A program made the translations under genes and the position numbers. DNA of 64,000 nucleotides, from the NCBI RefSeq assembly GCF_900095865.1, contig NZ_FMIZ01000007.1:1052530-1116529 (forward strand). The letters run 5' to 3'. This stretch comes from Massilioclostridium coli. Lineage in GTDB: Bacteria > Bacillota > Clostridia > Oscillospirales > Ruminococcaceae. The notes beneath the pieces are model-generated. The model saw only the letters and a program-made list of their open reading frames with translations, was not told the origin of the DNA and did not search any database. Below, piece by piece: positions 43,646 through 53,002 of the stretch (positions within the stretch are counted from its first letter, which is position 1; the number at the start of each line of letters is the position of its first letter).

Positions 43646-44560
43646 TTACCTTAGTTTTGCCAAAAATTTCTGAAAATAATCCGGCAGTTCGCTGTCAAAC
43701 GAGAGCCATTCCCCAGTAGTTGGATGCTCAAAAGCGATCGTTTTGGCGTGCAGGCATTGCCCTTGTAACTCTGTAATACATTTTTTCGGACCATAAATGG
43801 GATCTCCCGCAACGGGATGTCCAAGGGAGGCCATGTGGACACGAATCTGGTGGGTTCTTCCTGTTTCTAGCCGCAGCCGGATATGAGAGAACTGGGAATA
43901 TTCCTCTAGTACTGTATAATGGGTAACGGCTGGCTTGGAATTTTTCTGGGTAACACACATTTTTTTCCGGTCTTTTTCACTCCTGCCAATCGGCTTGTCC
44001 ACACCCCCTTCCTGCTGGGGCAATCTACCATAAATAACAGCCTCATACGTCCGCTCAAACGAGTGGTTTTTAATCTGCTCCGCCAGCTTTACATGGGATT
44101 GGTCGTTTTTCGCTACAATCAAAAGCCCACTGGTATCCTTGTCAATCCGGTGGACAATTCCGGGGCGGATTACTCCGTTAATCCCTGAAAGGCTTCCCTT
44201 ACAGTGGTGAAGCAAAGCGTTGACTAGCGTACCAGTGTAGTTCCCCGCAGCCGGATGGACAACCATTCCTTTTGGTTTGTTCACCACCAGCAGGTCACTG
44301 TCCTCGTACACAATATCCAGAGGAATATCTTCTGGTTGAACATCCAGTTCCACTGGGTCTGGCATGACAATAAAAAGTTGTTCCTCCCCTTTTAGGCGGT
44401 AGTTTTTCGTTAAAGGCTTACCTTGACAAGTCACCGCCTGCTGGGAAATGATTTTTTGCAAAAAAGAACGGGTTTTCTCTGAAAACTGTTCCCCTAAAAA
44501 TACATCCAGCCGCTTTCCTTTTTCCTCCTGGGCAACAACAAGCTCCAGCTGTTCCGCCAT
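43646..44560 (-). CDS. rluD: Ribosomal large subunit pseudouridine synthase (RluD family)
   Basis: 304 residues: N-terminal S4-like domain (1-70, RLDVFLGEQFSEKTRSFLQK) and RluA-type catalytic domain with HRIDKDTSGLLIVAK containing the catalytic Asp, plus TGRTHQIRVHMAS. In many Gram-positives (YlyB) it follows lspA, as here with stop and start abutting. Modifies uridines in 23S rRNA; the exact site is not certain. Confidence 0.94.
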   Translation of the reverse strand: MAEQLELVVAQEEKGKRLDVFLGEQFSEKTRSFLQKIISQQAVTCQGKPLTKNYRLKGEEQLFIVMPDPVELDVQPEDIPLDIVYEDSDLLVVNKPKGMVVHPAAGNYTGTLVNALLHHCKGSLSGINGVIRPGIVHRIDKDTSGLLIVAKNDQSHVKLAEQIKNHSFERTYEAVIYGRLPQQEGGVDKPIGRSEKDRKKMCVTQKNSKPAVTHYTVLEEYSQFSHIRLRLETGRTHQIRVHMASLGHPVAGDPIYGPKKCITELQGQCLHAKTIAFEHPTTGEWLSFDSELPDYFQKFLAKLR

Positions 44561-45067
44561 TTATTCACCCTCCTGCTGGGAAAGCTTATTCTTTTTATTT
44601 TCCTGATAATCCTCCACAAACACGCCGATGATTACCAGAATCACTCCAACTACCACTAGACAGTCAGCAAAATTAAATACCGCAAAATTTTCAAACGGGG
44701 CAAAGTTCACATCAATATAATCGAATACCAGTCCGCCACGAAACAAGCGGTCAATCAAATTTCCCAAACCGCCAGCAACTACCATGGCACCAGTAATGTG
44801 AAGGAACCAGCTTTTAATTTTATTGGTAAACACAAAATAAAGGCAGATTGCCATAATCGCCACTGTAAGGATAATAATAAACCAGCGTTGTCCAGCGAAC
44901 GCACTGAACGCCGCACCATCGTTTTCAATATGGGTAAAGTTTAGTACCCCTGGAATAATGGTAGTAGTATCATTTTCCATAGGCAACCATTGGGCTACCA
45001 GGAATTTAAACAGTTGGTCTAACACAACCAAAAGCACGGTTACTACCCCAAAAATGATTTTTTTCAT
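44561..45067 (-). CDS. lspA: Lipoprotein signal peptidase II
   Basis: 168-residue aspartyl protease of the membrane that cleaves prolipoproteins after lipidation. Four hydrophobic helices; catalytic Asp in GGLGNLIDRLFRG and in FNFADCLVVVG; N-D-GAAFSAF motif near residue 50. ATG 45067 with GGAGG 5 bases upstream. Between ileS and rluD, behind a terminator-like hairpin. The globomycin target. Confidence 0.95.
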   Translation of the reverse strand: MKKIIFGVVTVLLVVLDQLFKFLVAQWLPMENDTTTIIPGVLNFTHIENDGAAFSAFAGQRWFIIILTVAIMAICLYFVFTNKIKSWFLHITGAMVVAGGLGNLIDRLFRGGLVFDYIDVNFAPFENFAVFNFADCLVVVGVILVIIGVFVEDYQENKKNKLSQQEGE

Positions 45068-45082
45068 TACGCCCTCCAACCG

Positions 45083-45119
45083 AAAAACAGGCTGCCGCCG
45101 TCAAACGATGGCAACAGCC
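45083..45119 (-). terminator. Terminator between ileS and lspA
   Basis: 10-bp stem GGCTGCCGCC / GGCAACAGCC (two G-U pairs in the transcript) with 10-base loop and TTTTT on the minus strand. It ends just before the lspA ribosome site. Confidence 0.7.
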
Positions 45120-45133
45120 CTATTTTTATTCTC

Positions 45134-47920
45134 TTATTCTACTACGCTTGCACAACGAGAGCACAAAGTAGGATGTTCTGGATGAGAACCAACGGTATCG
45201 CTGTACATCCAGCAGCGTTCACATTTCTCTCCAGTTGCTTTCACAACATCAATGGAAAGACCTTGTTCCTCAAAATTGAACTCGCCTGTTCCATCCTGGG
45301 AGATTTCCACGCCGGAAACAATAAAGATTGTTTGTAGGTCGTCCTTAAAGCCTTCCAGGAATTGGGCTGTTTCCTGGTTGCAATGAATGATGACATTTGC
45401 ATCCAAGGAAGAACCGATGACTTTCGCGGCACGTTTTTCTTCCAATGCTTTTTTCGCACATTCACGGATTTCGTAGATTTTATTCCATTTTTCCATGAAA
45501 GAATCGGATACTGTGATGCCGATTGGTTCTGGCATTTGATTGAACAGAACGGATTCGGTATTCTCAGAGGAAGTATGTGGCAGGCTCTGCCAGATTTCTT
45601 CTGAAGTAAATGCCAGGATTGGCGCAACCATTCTAGTCAATGCGTCCAAAATCAGATACATGGTGGTTTGTGCGGCGCGGCGGTCAACGCCATCTGCTTT
45701 TTCACAGTACAAACGATCTTTGATAATATCCAGGTAGAAGTTGGACATATCAACAACGCAGAAGTTATGGATTGCATGGTATACAATATGGAAATCAAAG
45801 CTATTGTATGCTTCATCCACTTTTTTCATGAGAGCATCCAATTTTAACAATGCCCATTTATCTAATTCGTGCAGGTCATCCAGGGAAACCTGGTCGGTAT
45901 CCGGATTGAACCCATTTAAGTTCCCTAAAATATATCTTGCGGTGTTACGGATTTTACGGTAACCTTCGGAGAGCTGTTTCAGGATTTCTGGAGAAATTCT
46001 AATATCCGCATGATAGTCGGAAGAAGCGACCCATAGACGAAGGATATCCGTACCGTATTGTTCGATAATCTTTTCTGGTGCAACACCGTTTTGCATGGAT
46101 TTAGACATTTTACGCCCTTCACCATCCACTACCCAACCATGAGTACATACGTTTTTATATGGTGCGGTACCTTTTGTCGCAACCGCTGTCAGTAAGGAGG
46201 ATTGGAACCAACCGCGATATTGGTCAGCCCCTTCCAGGTACAAATCCGCTGGCCAGCGCAAGCCATTCTTTTCATCCACAACAGAGGCATGGGTACAACC
46301 ACTATCAAACCAAACATCCATGATATCAGTTTCTTTGCGGAATTTTTTACCATGGCAATCAGGACATTCAAAATCCGCTGGCAAGAACTCAGATGGATCT
46401 TTCTCATACCAGGAGTTGGAGCCCTCTTTACGGAACATATCCGCAATCGCCTGGATAGATTGATCATTGATAATCGCTTTGCCACAATCTTCACAGTAAA
46501 CGATTGGGATTGGAACGCCCCATACCCGCTGACGAGAAATACACCAGTCGCTGCGGTCACGTACCATGTTCTCAATACGTCCTTCACCCCAGCCAGGAAT
46601 CCAGTTTACCTCTTTGATTGCCTTTACAGCATCCTCTTTAAAATCATCTACGGAGCAGAACCACTGTTCTGTCGCGCGGAACAGGATTGGGCTCTTACAA
46701 CGCCAACAGTGAGGATATTGGTGGATAATCTTTTTAATAGCAAACAGGTTTCCGGTGGAATCCAGTTTTTTCGCGATTGCCTTATTGGCATCATCGGTTT
46801 TTAAGCCGGCAAATTCCCCAGCTTCTTCGGTTAAGATACCGTCAGAATTCACTGGAACCACAATTGGAATTTCTTTATAGTTCCGGCAGACTTCAAAGTC
46901 TTCCACACCATGGCCAGGAGCGGTGTGTACGCATCCAGTACCACTTTCCAGAGTAACGTGATCCCCTACAATTACCAAAGATTCACGATCGAGGAATGGG
47001 TGGGCAACTTTCATATATTCAAATTCAGAGCCAGCAAAGTTACCAACCATTTCATAATCGGTAATGCCAGCAGCTTCCATTGCGGATGGAGCCAGTTCCC
47101 GAGCCATTACATAGTATTCATCCCCGTTTTTCACCAGAGTATAATCATAATTTGGACCTAAACAGATGGCAACGTTGCCCGGTAATGTCCAGGTAGTAGT
47201 AGTCCAAATCACAAAATAAACTTTGGATTTATCAATCCCCTGTTTTTCAAAGAAGCCTTTATCCTCGGTCACATTGAATTTTACATAGATAGAATAACAT
47301 GGATCTTCCGCATATTCAATTTCTGCTTCCGCCAAAGCGGTATTACATTCTGGGCACCAATAAACTGGTTTTAAGCCTTTATAGATAAAGTTTTTCTTTG
47401 CCATTTCGCCAAATACTTCGATTTGTTTGGCTTCAAATTCCGGTTTGAGGGTCAGGTATGGGTTTTCATAATCTCCCAATACGCCCAAGCTTTTAAACTG
47501 TGCTTTTTGATTTTCCACATGTTCCAGGGCAAACTCCCCACACATTTTTCTCAGTTCTACTGGAGTGATGGTGTTTTTATCCGCGCCAGCCGCTTTTAAC
47601 GCTTTTAATTCAATCGGGAGACCGTGAGTATCCCAGCCTGGAATATAAGGAGCCTGATAACCACTCATATTTTTATGCTTTACAATAAAATCCTTTAAAA
47701 TTTTATTTAACGCAGTACCCAGATGGATTGCACCATTGGCATATGGAGGGCCGTCATGCAACACGTACAACGGTTTGCCTTCATTTTTTTCAATCATCTT
47801 GTAGTACAATCTTTCCTGGTCAAATTTCTGGAACAAAGGCTGTTCCCTTTTTGGCAGGTTTCCACGCATGGGAAAATCCGTTTTTGGAAGATTTAAAGTC
47901 TTATTATAATCTTGTGCCAT
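45134..47920 (-). CDS. ileS: Isoleucyl-tRNA synthetase
   Basis: 928 residues. HIGH-type motif GAIHLGTALN near residue 64, WDTHGLPIE, CP1 editing region, KMSKS motif GRKMSKSMQN near residue 600, and C-terminal zinc site built from CERC and CSRC. The class with a C-terminal zinc finger is the mupirocin-sensitive bacterial type. Only 42 bases separate it from divIVA, so there is no room for a T-box leader. Charges tRNA-Ile in the cytoplasm. Confidence 0.97.
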   Translation of the reverse strand: MAQDYNKTLNLPKTDFPMRGNLPKREQPLFQKFDQERLYYKMIEKNEGKPLYVLHDGPPYANGAIHLGTALNKILKDFIVKHKNMSGYQAPYIPGWDTHGLPIELKALKAAGADKNTITPVELRKMCGEFALEHVENQKAQFKSLGVLGDYENPYLTLKPEFEAKQIEVFGEMAKKNFIYKGLKPVYWCPECNTALAEAEIEYAEDPCYSIYVKFNVTEDKGFFEKQGIDKSKVYFVIWTTTTWTLPGNVAICLGPNYDYTLVKNGDEYYVMARELAPSAMEAAGITDYEMVGNFAGSEFEYMKVAHPFLDRESLVIVGDHVTLESGTGCVHTAPGHGVEDFEVCRNYKEIPIVVPVNSDGILTEEAGEFAGLKTDDANKAIAKKLDSTGNLFAIKKIIHQYPHCWRCKSPILFRATEQWFCSVDDFKEDAVKAIKEVNWIPGWGEGRIENMVRDRSDWCISRQRVWGVPIPIVYCEDCGKAIINDQSIQAIADMFRKEGSNSWYEKDPSEFLPADFECPDCHGKKFRKETDIMDVWFDSGCTHASVVDEKNGLRWPADLYLEGADQYRGWFQSSLLTAVATKGTAPYKNVCTHGWVVDGEGRKMSKSMQNGVAPEKIIEQYGTDILRLWVASSDYHADIRISPEILKQLSEGYRKIRNTARYILGNLNGFNPDTDQVSLDDLHELDKWALLKLDALMKKVDEAYNSFDFHIVYHAIHNFCVVDMSNFYLDIIKDRLYCEKADGVDRRAAQTTMYLILDALTRMVAPILAFTSEEIWQSLPHTSSENTESVLFNQMPEPIGITVSDSFMEKWNKIYEIRECAKKALEEKRAAKVIGSSLDANVIIHCNQETAQFLEGFKDDLQTIFIVSGVEISQDGTGEFNFEEQGLSIDVVKATGEKCERCWMYSDTVGSHPEHPTLCSRCASVVE

Positions 47921-47962
47921 CAGTTTGTTCTCTCCTTAATATTGTTTCTGTCTTATCACAAT

Positions 47963-48832
47963 TTATTTTTGTTCGCCAAACTTCAAATCGCTAAACCTGG
48001 ATTTAAAATCAGGGCGGTTGGCATTATTTGTAGCATTTGGCGAATTTTTTGTTTCAGTAATGGTAATCCGGAATGGAGAACCTTGTTCCTGCACCACTTT
48101 TTCGGATTCTACCGGTTTTGGGTCCGGTACAGGTTTCACTTCTGCCGGCTGTTTTGCTACTGGAGGTTTTTCCAGTTTTTCCGCTGGAATATCCTGTGGC
48201 TTTGGCGCTTCAGGCATATCCTCCACAACTGGTTTGGATGGTTCTGGTTTTGTATCTTTTACTTCCGGCAGTTTTGTAATCAAATCCAGATGGGCTTTGT
48301 AAATTCCCAATAAGTTAGATTTGAAAGCGGAAACCTCTTTTTGCATTTTTTTCAAGCGCAGCACTTCAGTTTCGGTGCGGGTTTTCGCATCGGAAACCAG
48401 GGAACCTGCTTTTTCCTGTGCATCTTTTAACATATTGGAACTTTTTACGGTGGCTTCTGCCATCATTTTCTGGCTTTGCTCCTCCGCTTCCGCAATCATT
48501 TTATTACTTTTTGCGGTGGCGTCGGTAATCATTTTATCGCTTTTCTGTTCCGCTTCTTCCACCATAGCAGCCGCTTTTATTTTGGCGTCATGTACTACGG
48601 TGCTGCTCAGTTTTTGCGCGCTGACAATAATTTCTTTTACACTCTCTTCGTCTTCCTGATAACGTTCAATCTGGGCATGTAGCTTTTTAATTTCCTCTTT
48701 GAGTTCTTTATTTTCATTTTCCATTGTTTCCCAAGCATCTGCCGCTTTGGACAAACAAGCTTCTACCTCGTCCGGTTTAAATCCAAACGCGCCTTTATCA
48801 AACGTTTGCCGTCTTAATTCATTGGCGTTCAA
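47963..48832 (-). CDS. divIVA: DivIVA-domain coiled-coil protein
   Basis: 289 residues. N-terminal DivIVA lipid-binding domain (FDKGAFGFKPDEVEACLSK), a long heptad-rich coiled coil (about 35-180) with repeats of the type A-x-SNKMIAEAEE, and a Pro/Lys-rich tail. Polar/septal scaffold. The start is TTG 48832 with GGGGG 7 bases upstream. Gene order sepF-ylmH-divIVA-ileS is conserved in Bacillota. Confidence 0.9.
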   Translation of the reverse strand: MNANELRRQTFDKGAFGFKPDEVEACLSKAADAWETMENENKELKEEIKKLHAQIERYQEDEESVKEIIVSAQKLSSTVVHDAKIKAAAMVEEAEQKSDKMITDATAKSNKMIAEAEEQSQKMMAEATVKSSNMLKDAQEKAGSLVSDAKTRTETEVLRLKKMQKEVSAFKSNLLGIYKAHLDLITKLPEVKDTKPEPSKPVVEDMPEAPKPQDIPAEKLEKPPVAKQPAEVKPVPDPKPVESEKVVQEQGSPFRITITETKNSPNATNNANRPDFKSRFSDLKFGEQK

Positions 48833-48845
48833 AACAAATCCCCCT

Positions 48846-49604
48846 CTACGTATATTGGTTTATGGTAATATGAAACCTTCCTTTTTTTGTCTGGCTGATT
48901 TCATCTGTAATACAAAACTTGCCCACACCACGGATGGTAAGGATATCCGCAGGCTTTAATGCAACATGGTTGGATTGCGCTACCAGATAGTTGACCATAA
49001 CCATGCCGGATTGAATCAAAGATACCGCTTTTTCACGGGATACCCTAGCCGCCAAAGCGACTACAGCATCCAATCGCATGGAAGCCACTGTACCCGCCCG
49101 TTCCTGAAAAGATTCCACCAGTTCCATCTGAGATAAATCCTCCTGGCTGACCGATACTCCAACCCTGCCTACTTTGCACAGTTCCTGTAAAATAACAGGG
49201 GCGATGCTATCCCGGACAAAGAGGGAACATCCCCCTGGCTGAAGAATCATATCTCCTACCGCTTCCCTTTTTATATTCAATCCCATAATGGAGCCTAAAA
49301 AGTCCCGATGACTCAGTTCATAATGGGAAGGGTGTTGGATTTTCAGGGAAACAATTGGAAAATCCTCACGATCAGGCTGCATATAATCCGGAAACGCCCC
49401 CAACATCAACCGACGGTTATTTTTACAACCACCGTAAAACAGATAATTCGCATAATGGCGTTTTTGGATATATGCCTGCGCAAAATACACCTGGCTTTCG
49501 TTGAGAAAAGAGGTGTACTTTGGATAATTTTTCTCCCGGGCAATGGTGAAAATATCCTCCACCTTCGCTTCCAGTAGTGCTTTTTCCTGGTTCGCTTCTG
49601 TCAT
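48846..49604 (-). CDS. ylmH: YlmH-type S4-domain RNA-binding protein
   Basis: 252 residues: N-terminal region with YFAQAYIQKRHYANYLFYGG, central YlmH domain, and C-terminal S4 domain (about 180-250; VASMRLDAVVALAARVSREKAVSLI). YlmH binds ribosomes and has been linked to rescue of stalled 50S subunits. It begins 2 bases before the sepF stop on the minus strand and 14 bases separate it from divIVA. Confidence 0.92.
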   Translation of the reverse strand: MTEANQEKALLEAKVEDIFTIAREKNYPKYTSFLNESQVYFAQAYIQKRHYANYLFYGGCKNNRRLMLGAFPDYMQPDREDFPIVSLKIQHPSHYELSHRDFLGSIMGLNIKREAVGDMILQPGGCSLFVRDSIAPVILQELCKVGRVGVSVSQEDLSQMELVESFQERAGTVASMRLDAVVALAARVSREKAVSLIQSGMVMVNYLVAQSNHVALKPADILTIRGVGKFCITDEISQTKKGRFHITINQYT

Positions 49605-49605
49605 A

Positions 49606-50049
49606 TTAGAAAAATACGCCGTTATTTTCCAGTTCGTCCAGCAGGTCGCCCATTACATCCACATTATATGGAGTGATAATAAAGGTACTGTTTGCTACCC
49701 GTTTAATCTGACCGTTGTTGGCATAGGCAACGCCGCTTAAAAAGTCGATCAAACGCCGGGCAATCTCCTTGCTAGCGGATTCCAGGTTTAACACAACGGT
49801 GCGCTTCGCATTGAGGTGGTCCGCAATAGAACTTGCATCCTCAAAGCGTTCTGGCTTTACCAGAACTACTTTTAATTGCGCAGTTGCGTTGATGTTCATT
49901 ACTTTATTTTTACTATTGTCTCTATCTGATCTGTGGTCGTTTTCTTCTTTGGCAGAAAACACTTCACGGTTGTCATCATATTCTTCGTACTCTTCGTAAT
50001 CCTCGTCCTCTACGCCTACCATACCTTTTAGTTTGTCCATAAAACTCAT
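49606..50049 (-). CDS. sepF: Cell division protein SepF
   Basis: 147 residues: amphipathic N-terminal membrane helix MSFMDKLKGMVG, a Glu/Tyr/Asp-rich linker (DEDYEEYEEYDDN), and the SepF core (about 60-145; LVKPERFEDASSIADHLNAK, IARRLIDFLSGVAYAN). It anchors FtsZ at the septum. ATGA overlap with yggS. ylmG is absent between sepF and ylmH. Confidence 0.95.
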   Translation of the reverse strand: MSFMDKLKGMVGVEDEDYEEYEEYDDNREVFSAKEENDHRSDRDNSKNKVMNINATAQLKVVLVKPERFEDASSIADHLNAKRTVVLNLESASKEIARRLIDFLSGVAYANNGQIKRVANSTFIITPYNVDVMGDLLDELENNGVFF

Positions 50050-50777
50050 TTTTGAAATCCTCCTATTTGATAACTTCTAGCGCCAAACATAGCAGAACCA
50101 ACCCGCACAATATTTGCGCCGTATTGGATTGCCAACATATAATCAGCACTCATTCCCATGGATAAAAAGTTCATAAATATATTATCTCTGTTTTGTGCTT
50201 TGATGTCAATATATAACCGCTGCATTTTTGCAAAATATTTCTCACTTTCTTGCGCTGGCGGGATTGCCATCAGCCCTTGTACCGAAATATTCCCTAAACT
50301 GGAAAGTCCATCCAGCAAAGGTTCTAGTAAATTAGGATCAACACCGCTTTTGGTTTCCTGCCTGCCGATATTCACCTCTACCAACACGGGCATGATCAAC
50401 TGGTGTTTTTTTGCCTGCTTGTCAATCTCCTTGGCAAGTTCCAAAGAATCCACCGAGTGTATCATGGAAACCTTATCAATAATATATTTTACTTTGTTGC
50501 GCTGTAAGTGACCGATAAAGTGGATATGATCCGCTTTCAACTGGTAAGCATCGTATTTTTCCATCAACTCTTGAGCACGGTTTTCCCCTAACAGGGTAAC
50601 CCCTTCCTGAATAGCAACGTTAACATACTCAGGCGGGACGGTTTTAGTCACTGCCATCAGCTGGATATCCTGTGGAGAGCGCTCAGCCTTTTGTGCCGCC
50701 TGTGCAATATTGGCTTTTATCCGCGTCACATTGGCACGAATCTGCTCCACCCGTTGACTATCGAATTGGTTTTCCAT
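50046..50777 (-). CDS. yggS: YggS/YlmE-family pyridoxal-phosphate homeostasis protein
   Basis: 243 residues, TIM-barrel PLP-binding protein without known catalysis. The PLP lysine lies in LMAVTKTVPPEYV near residue 35; FIGHLQRNKVK and LSMGMSADYMLAI are family marks. ATG 50777 (or 50780) follows AAGGA; the longer upstream reading lies within the preceding gene. Directly upstream of sepF, as in B. subtilis. Confidence 0.94.
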   Translation of the reverse strand: MENQFDSQRVEQIRANVTRIKANIAQAAQKAERSPQDIQLMAVTKTVPPEYVNVAIQEGVTLLGENRAQELMEKYDAYQLKADHIHFIGHLQRNKVKYIIDKVSMIHSVDSLELAKEIDKQAKKHQLIMPVLVEVNIGRQETKSGVDPNLLEPLLDGLSSLGNISVQGLMAIPPAQESEKYFAKMQRLYIDIKAQNRDNIFMNFLSMGMSADYMLAIQYGANIVRVGSAMFGARSYQIGGFQK

Positions 50778-51996
50778 CATAAAGATCCTTCCCTTGTACA
50801 ATAATGGTATCGTATAATTGCAAATACTCCTGCTCTGTGGAATGATGCGCGCACAAAATGTATTCTTCATTTTCATAAAGAATCTCCACTTTTTTAAAGT
50901 TGAGGTTGGCGCCATGCTTAATATAAACCCCTGGTGTACCATCCTCGGACGTATGCAAAGCGGTTTTTGGGATTTTTAAACCGGTATGGCTATTAAAAAT
51001 AACTTCTGCCTTGTTTTGACGGATGGAAATCAGATTTCCGGTAATCTGGGTAATGCTGAACACCACCAGGCTTTCGTGTTGTTGTGGATTTTTATCAATG
51101 CGGTAGATTTCCGCTTCAATGGCGGCGTCTACATCTTCAAACCGCAGCGTACAGGCCTGCCCTTGTTTTACCTGATCCAATTTAGCGGTGGGCACTAGAG
51201 CAACATAGCGCAAGTCTGGTTTTGTCATCACTTTGCCAATAATGTTGGTTTGCTGTTCCGCAGATGGATCTGGCTCCTTATATTGCTCCAAAAGTTGTTT
51301 TAACTCGTTAGCTGTAACGGTATCAGAATAAGCGTGGGTCAACTGTTCCTCATAGCCATCCAACTTGTCCTCAAAATAGCCAGCCTGGGAGGCGTTAACC
51401 GCTTGGGGTTGGGAGGTGATTGAGGACTCTAACTCAGATTTTTGTTGATTGAGGGTTTGAATCTGACCGTTAAAATCAGTGACTTTTTGCGTTACAATCT
51501 GCCGTTTGTTCAACATAAAAGTTAGATCATTCCGATAAGAAGCATAATCCGAACCCCCGCCCTGTTCCAGCTGCTGGATAAACTCCACATAGGTATTGGT
51601 CAATTGCTGGTTCACCACTGAAATGTTAGCTTCCTGTTTTACCCCTTCGCTTTGCGCTTCTTCCAATTGTTCAATCTGGGCTGTCAGTTGTTCGATCTGC
51701 GCAGTTGCTGCTACGTCTGCTTCATTCTGATAGAGCATGGCAACATTGGCGCCTTTTGCGATTTTATCCCCATTTTGGTACAGGTATTTTACAACCCCTT
51801 CTCCTTCTGGGCGCTGGATAATCGTTTCGTCCTTAAAAACAAGCCCTTCGGTTTGGACGCTGTCATTTAAGGTATAATCATATACAATCTCGGTCTGGTA
51901 GGGATCGGACAACCGCAAATACACCTGATACCCCAGGTTGATCAAAATACAGAAGGATAACAAAACCGTAATAATGCGGATTACATTGGTTCTCAT
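50758..51996 (-). CDS. HlyD-like membrane-anchored protein of the division cluster
   Basis: 412 residues: one N-terminal transmembrane helix (about 5-27), a split biotinyl/lipoyl-like barrel (VVKYLYQNGDKIAKGANVAML), a long coiled coil (about 95-240), and C-terminal beta domain including a second strand set. It resembles periplasmic adaptor proteins, though no transporter is adjacent. Homologues are found upstream of yggS-sepF in many Clostridia. The stop overlaps yggS by 20 bases. Function unknown; a cell-envelope or division role is inferred. Confidence 0.8.
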   Translation of the reverse strand: MRTNVIRIITVLLSFCILINLGYQVYLRLSDPYQTEIVYDYTLNDSVQTEGLVFKDETIIQRPEGEGVVKYLYQNGDKIAKGANVAMLYQNEADVAATAQIEQLTAQIEQLEEAQSEGVKQEANISVVNQQLTNTYVEFIQQLEQGGGSDYASYRNDLTFMLNKRQIVTQKVTDFNGQIQTLNQQKSELESSITSQPQAVNASQAGYFEDKLDGYEEQLTHAYSDTVTANELKQLLEQYKEPDPSAEQQTNIIGKVMTKPDLRYVALVPTAKLDQVKQGQACTLRFEDVDAAIEAEIYRIDKNPQQHESLVVFSITQITGNLISIRQNKAEVIFNSHTGLKIPKTALHTSEDGTPGVYIKHGANLNFKKVEILYENEEYILCAHHSTEQEYLQLYDTIIVQGKDLYDGKPIR

Positions 51997-52039
51997 TTTT
52001 TTGTTATCCCCCTCCGTTTGATTGATTGTTTTAATTTTA

Positions 52040-53002
52040 TCACAAATACAAGGATTTTTCTATGATTTCAAAGCTTTGTTCATAAATTGTTTGGATAGTT
52101 TCCACAGAATCGGGGAAAATCCAATGAATATTGGGATTTCTGCGGAACCATGTCAGTTGGCGTTTGGCATAGCGGCGGGTTTGCTGCTTGATGGTTTCCA
52201 GCGCCTGTTCCAGGCTTTCCTCACCGGAAAAATAACGGCTCAGCTCTTTGTAGCCAATGGCCTGGTAAGCAGTTTTCAGCCCCGGCGTATCGTAAACAGC
52301 CTTTGCTTCCTGCAGCAGTCCTTGTTCCATCATCAAATCTACCCGCAGGTTAATCCTGTCATACAAATGCTGGCGGTCCTGGTAGTTCAGCCCAATGTAA
52401 CACGGATGAAAACGGGAAGGGTGTAGTCTGCTGTTTTGCAGGTGTTGGGTCATAGGAACACCAGTGGTATGGTAAATCTCCAGTCCACGGATAATTCGGT
52501 TGCAGTTGTTGGGATGGAGGGTTTTCGCATATTCTGGGTCAATCTGTTCCAATTGGCGCAGCAGATATTCCCCGCCCTGTTCTTCCGCCAGCTGTTGCAG
52601 TTGTTTTCGATACTGCTGGTCGGTTTCCGTTTCGGTAAAGGTGATATTTTCCACCAGAGAATCCACATACAGTCCGGTTCCCCCCACCAAGACGGGCTGG
52701 TTCCCACGGGCAAGGATACCATCAATCGCCTGGTTTGCCAACTGTACATAATCGGACACGCTGAATGGCTGGCGAGGGTCAAGGAAATCCATCAGATGAT
52801 GGGGAATCCCCTGCTGTTCCTCTTTGGTGGGCTTTGCGGTGGCGATATCCATTCCTTTGTAAATCTGCATGGAATCCGCCGAAACGATTTCCCCTTGGAA
52901 TCGCTTGGCGATTTGGATGCTTAAATCGGTTTTTCCGGACGCAGTAGGCCCTACTACAACGATTAACGGAATTTTATTATGTTCTTCCAAACTGTTTTTC
53001 AA
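52040..53002 (-). CDS. miaA: tRNA dimethylallyltransferase
   Basis: About 320 residues. P-loop GPTASGKTDL, SADSMQIYKGMDI, GGTGLYVDSL, and TWFRRNP at the C-terminus. Adds dimethylallyl to A37 of tRNAs, the substrate of MiaB encoded upstream in this run. The start is uncertain: I use TTG 53002 (LKNSLEEH...) inside the end of mutL; TTG 52990 and ATG 53041 are alternatives, none with an ideal ribosome site. 26-base overlap with mutL. Confidence 0.93.
   Translation of the reverse strand: MKNSLEEHNKIPLIVVVGPTASGKTDLSIQIAKRFQGEIVSADSMQIYKGMDIATAKPTKEEQQGIPHHLMDFLDPRQPFSVSDYVQLANQAIDGILARGNQPVLVGGTGLYVDSLVENITFTETETDQQYRKQLQQLAEEQGGEYLLRQLEQIDPEYAKTLHPNNCNRIIRGLEIYHTTGVPMTQHLQNSRLHPSRFHPCYIGLNYQDRQHLYDRINLRVDLMMEQGLLQEAKAVYDTPGLKTAYQAIGYKELSRYFSGEESLEQALETIKQQTRRYAKRQLTWFRRNPNIHWIFPDSVETIQTIYEQSFEIIEKSLYL

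Noticed and set aside
46202-46804. 200-codon plus-strand frame inside ileS
   Set aside because: Antisense shadow of a certain ileS; no family resemblance.
47921-47962. T-box leader for ileS
   Set aside because: Only 42 bases separate divIVA from ileS and no specifier/T-box sequence fits there.
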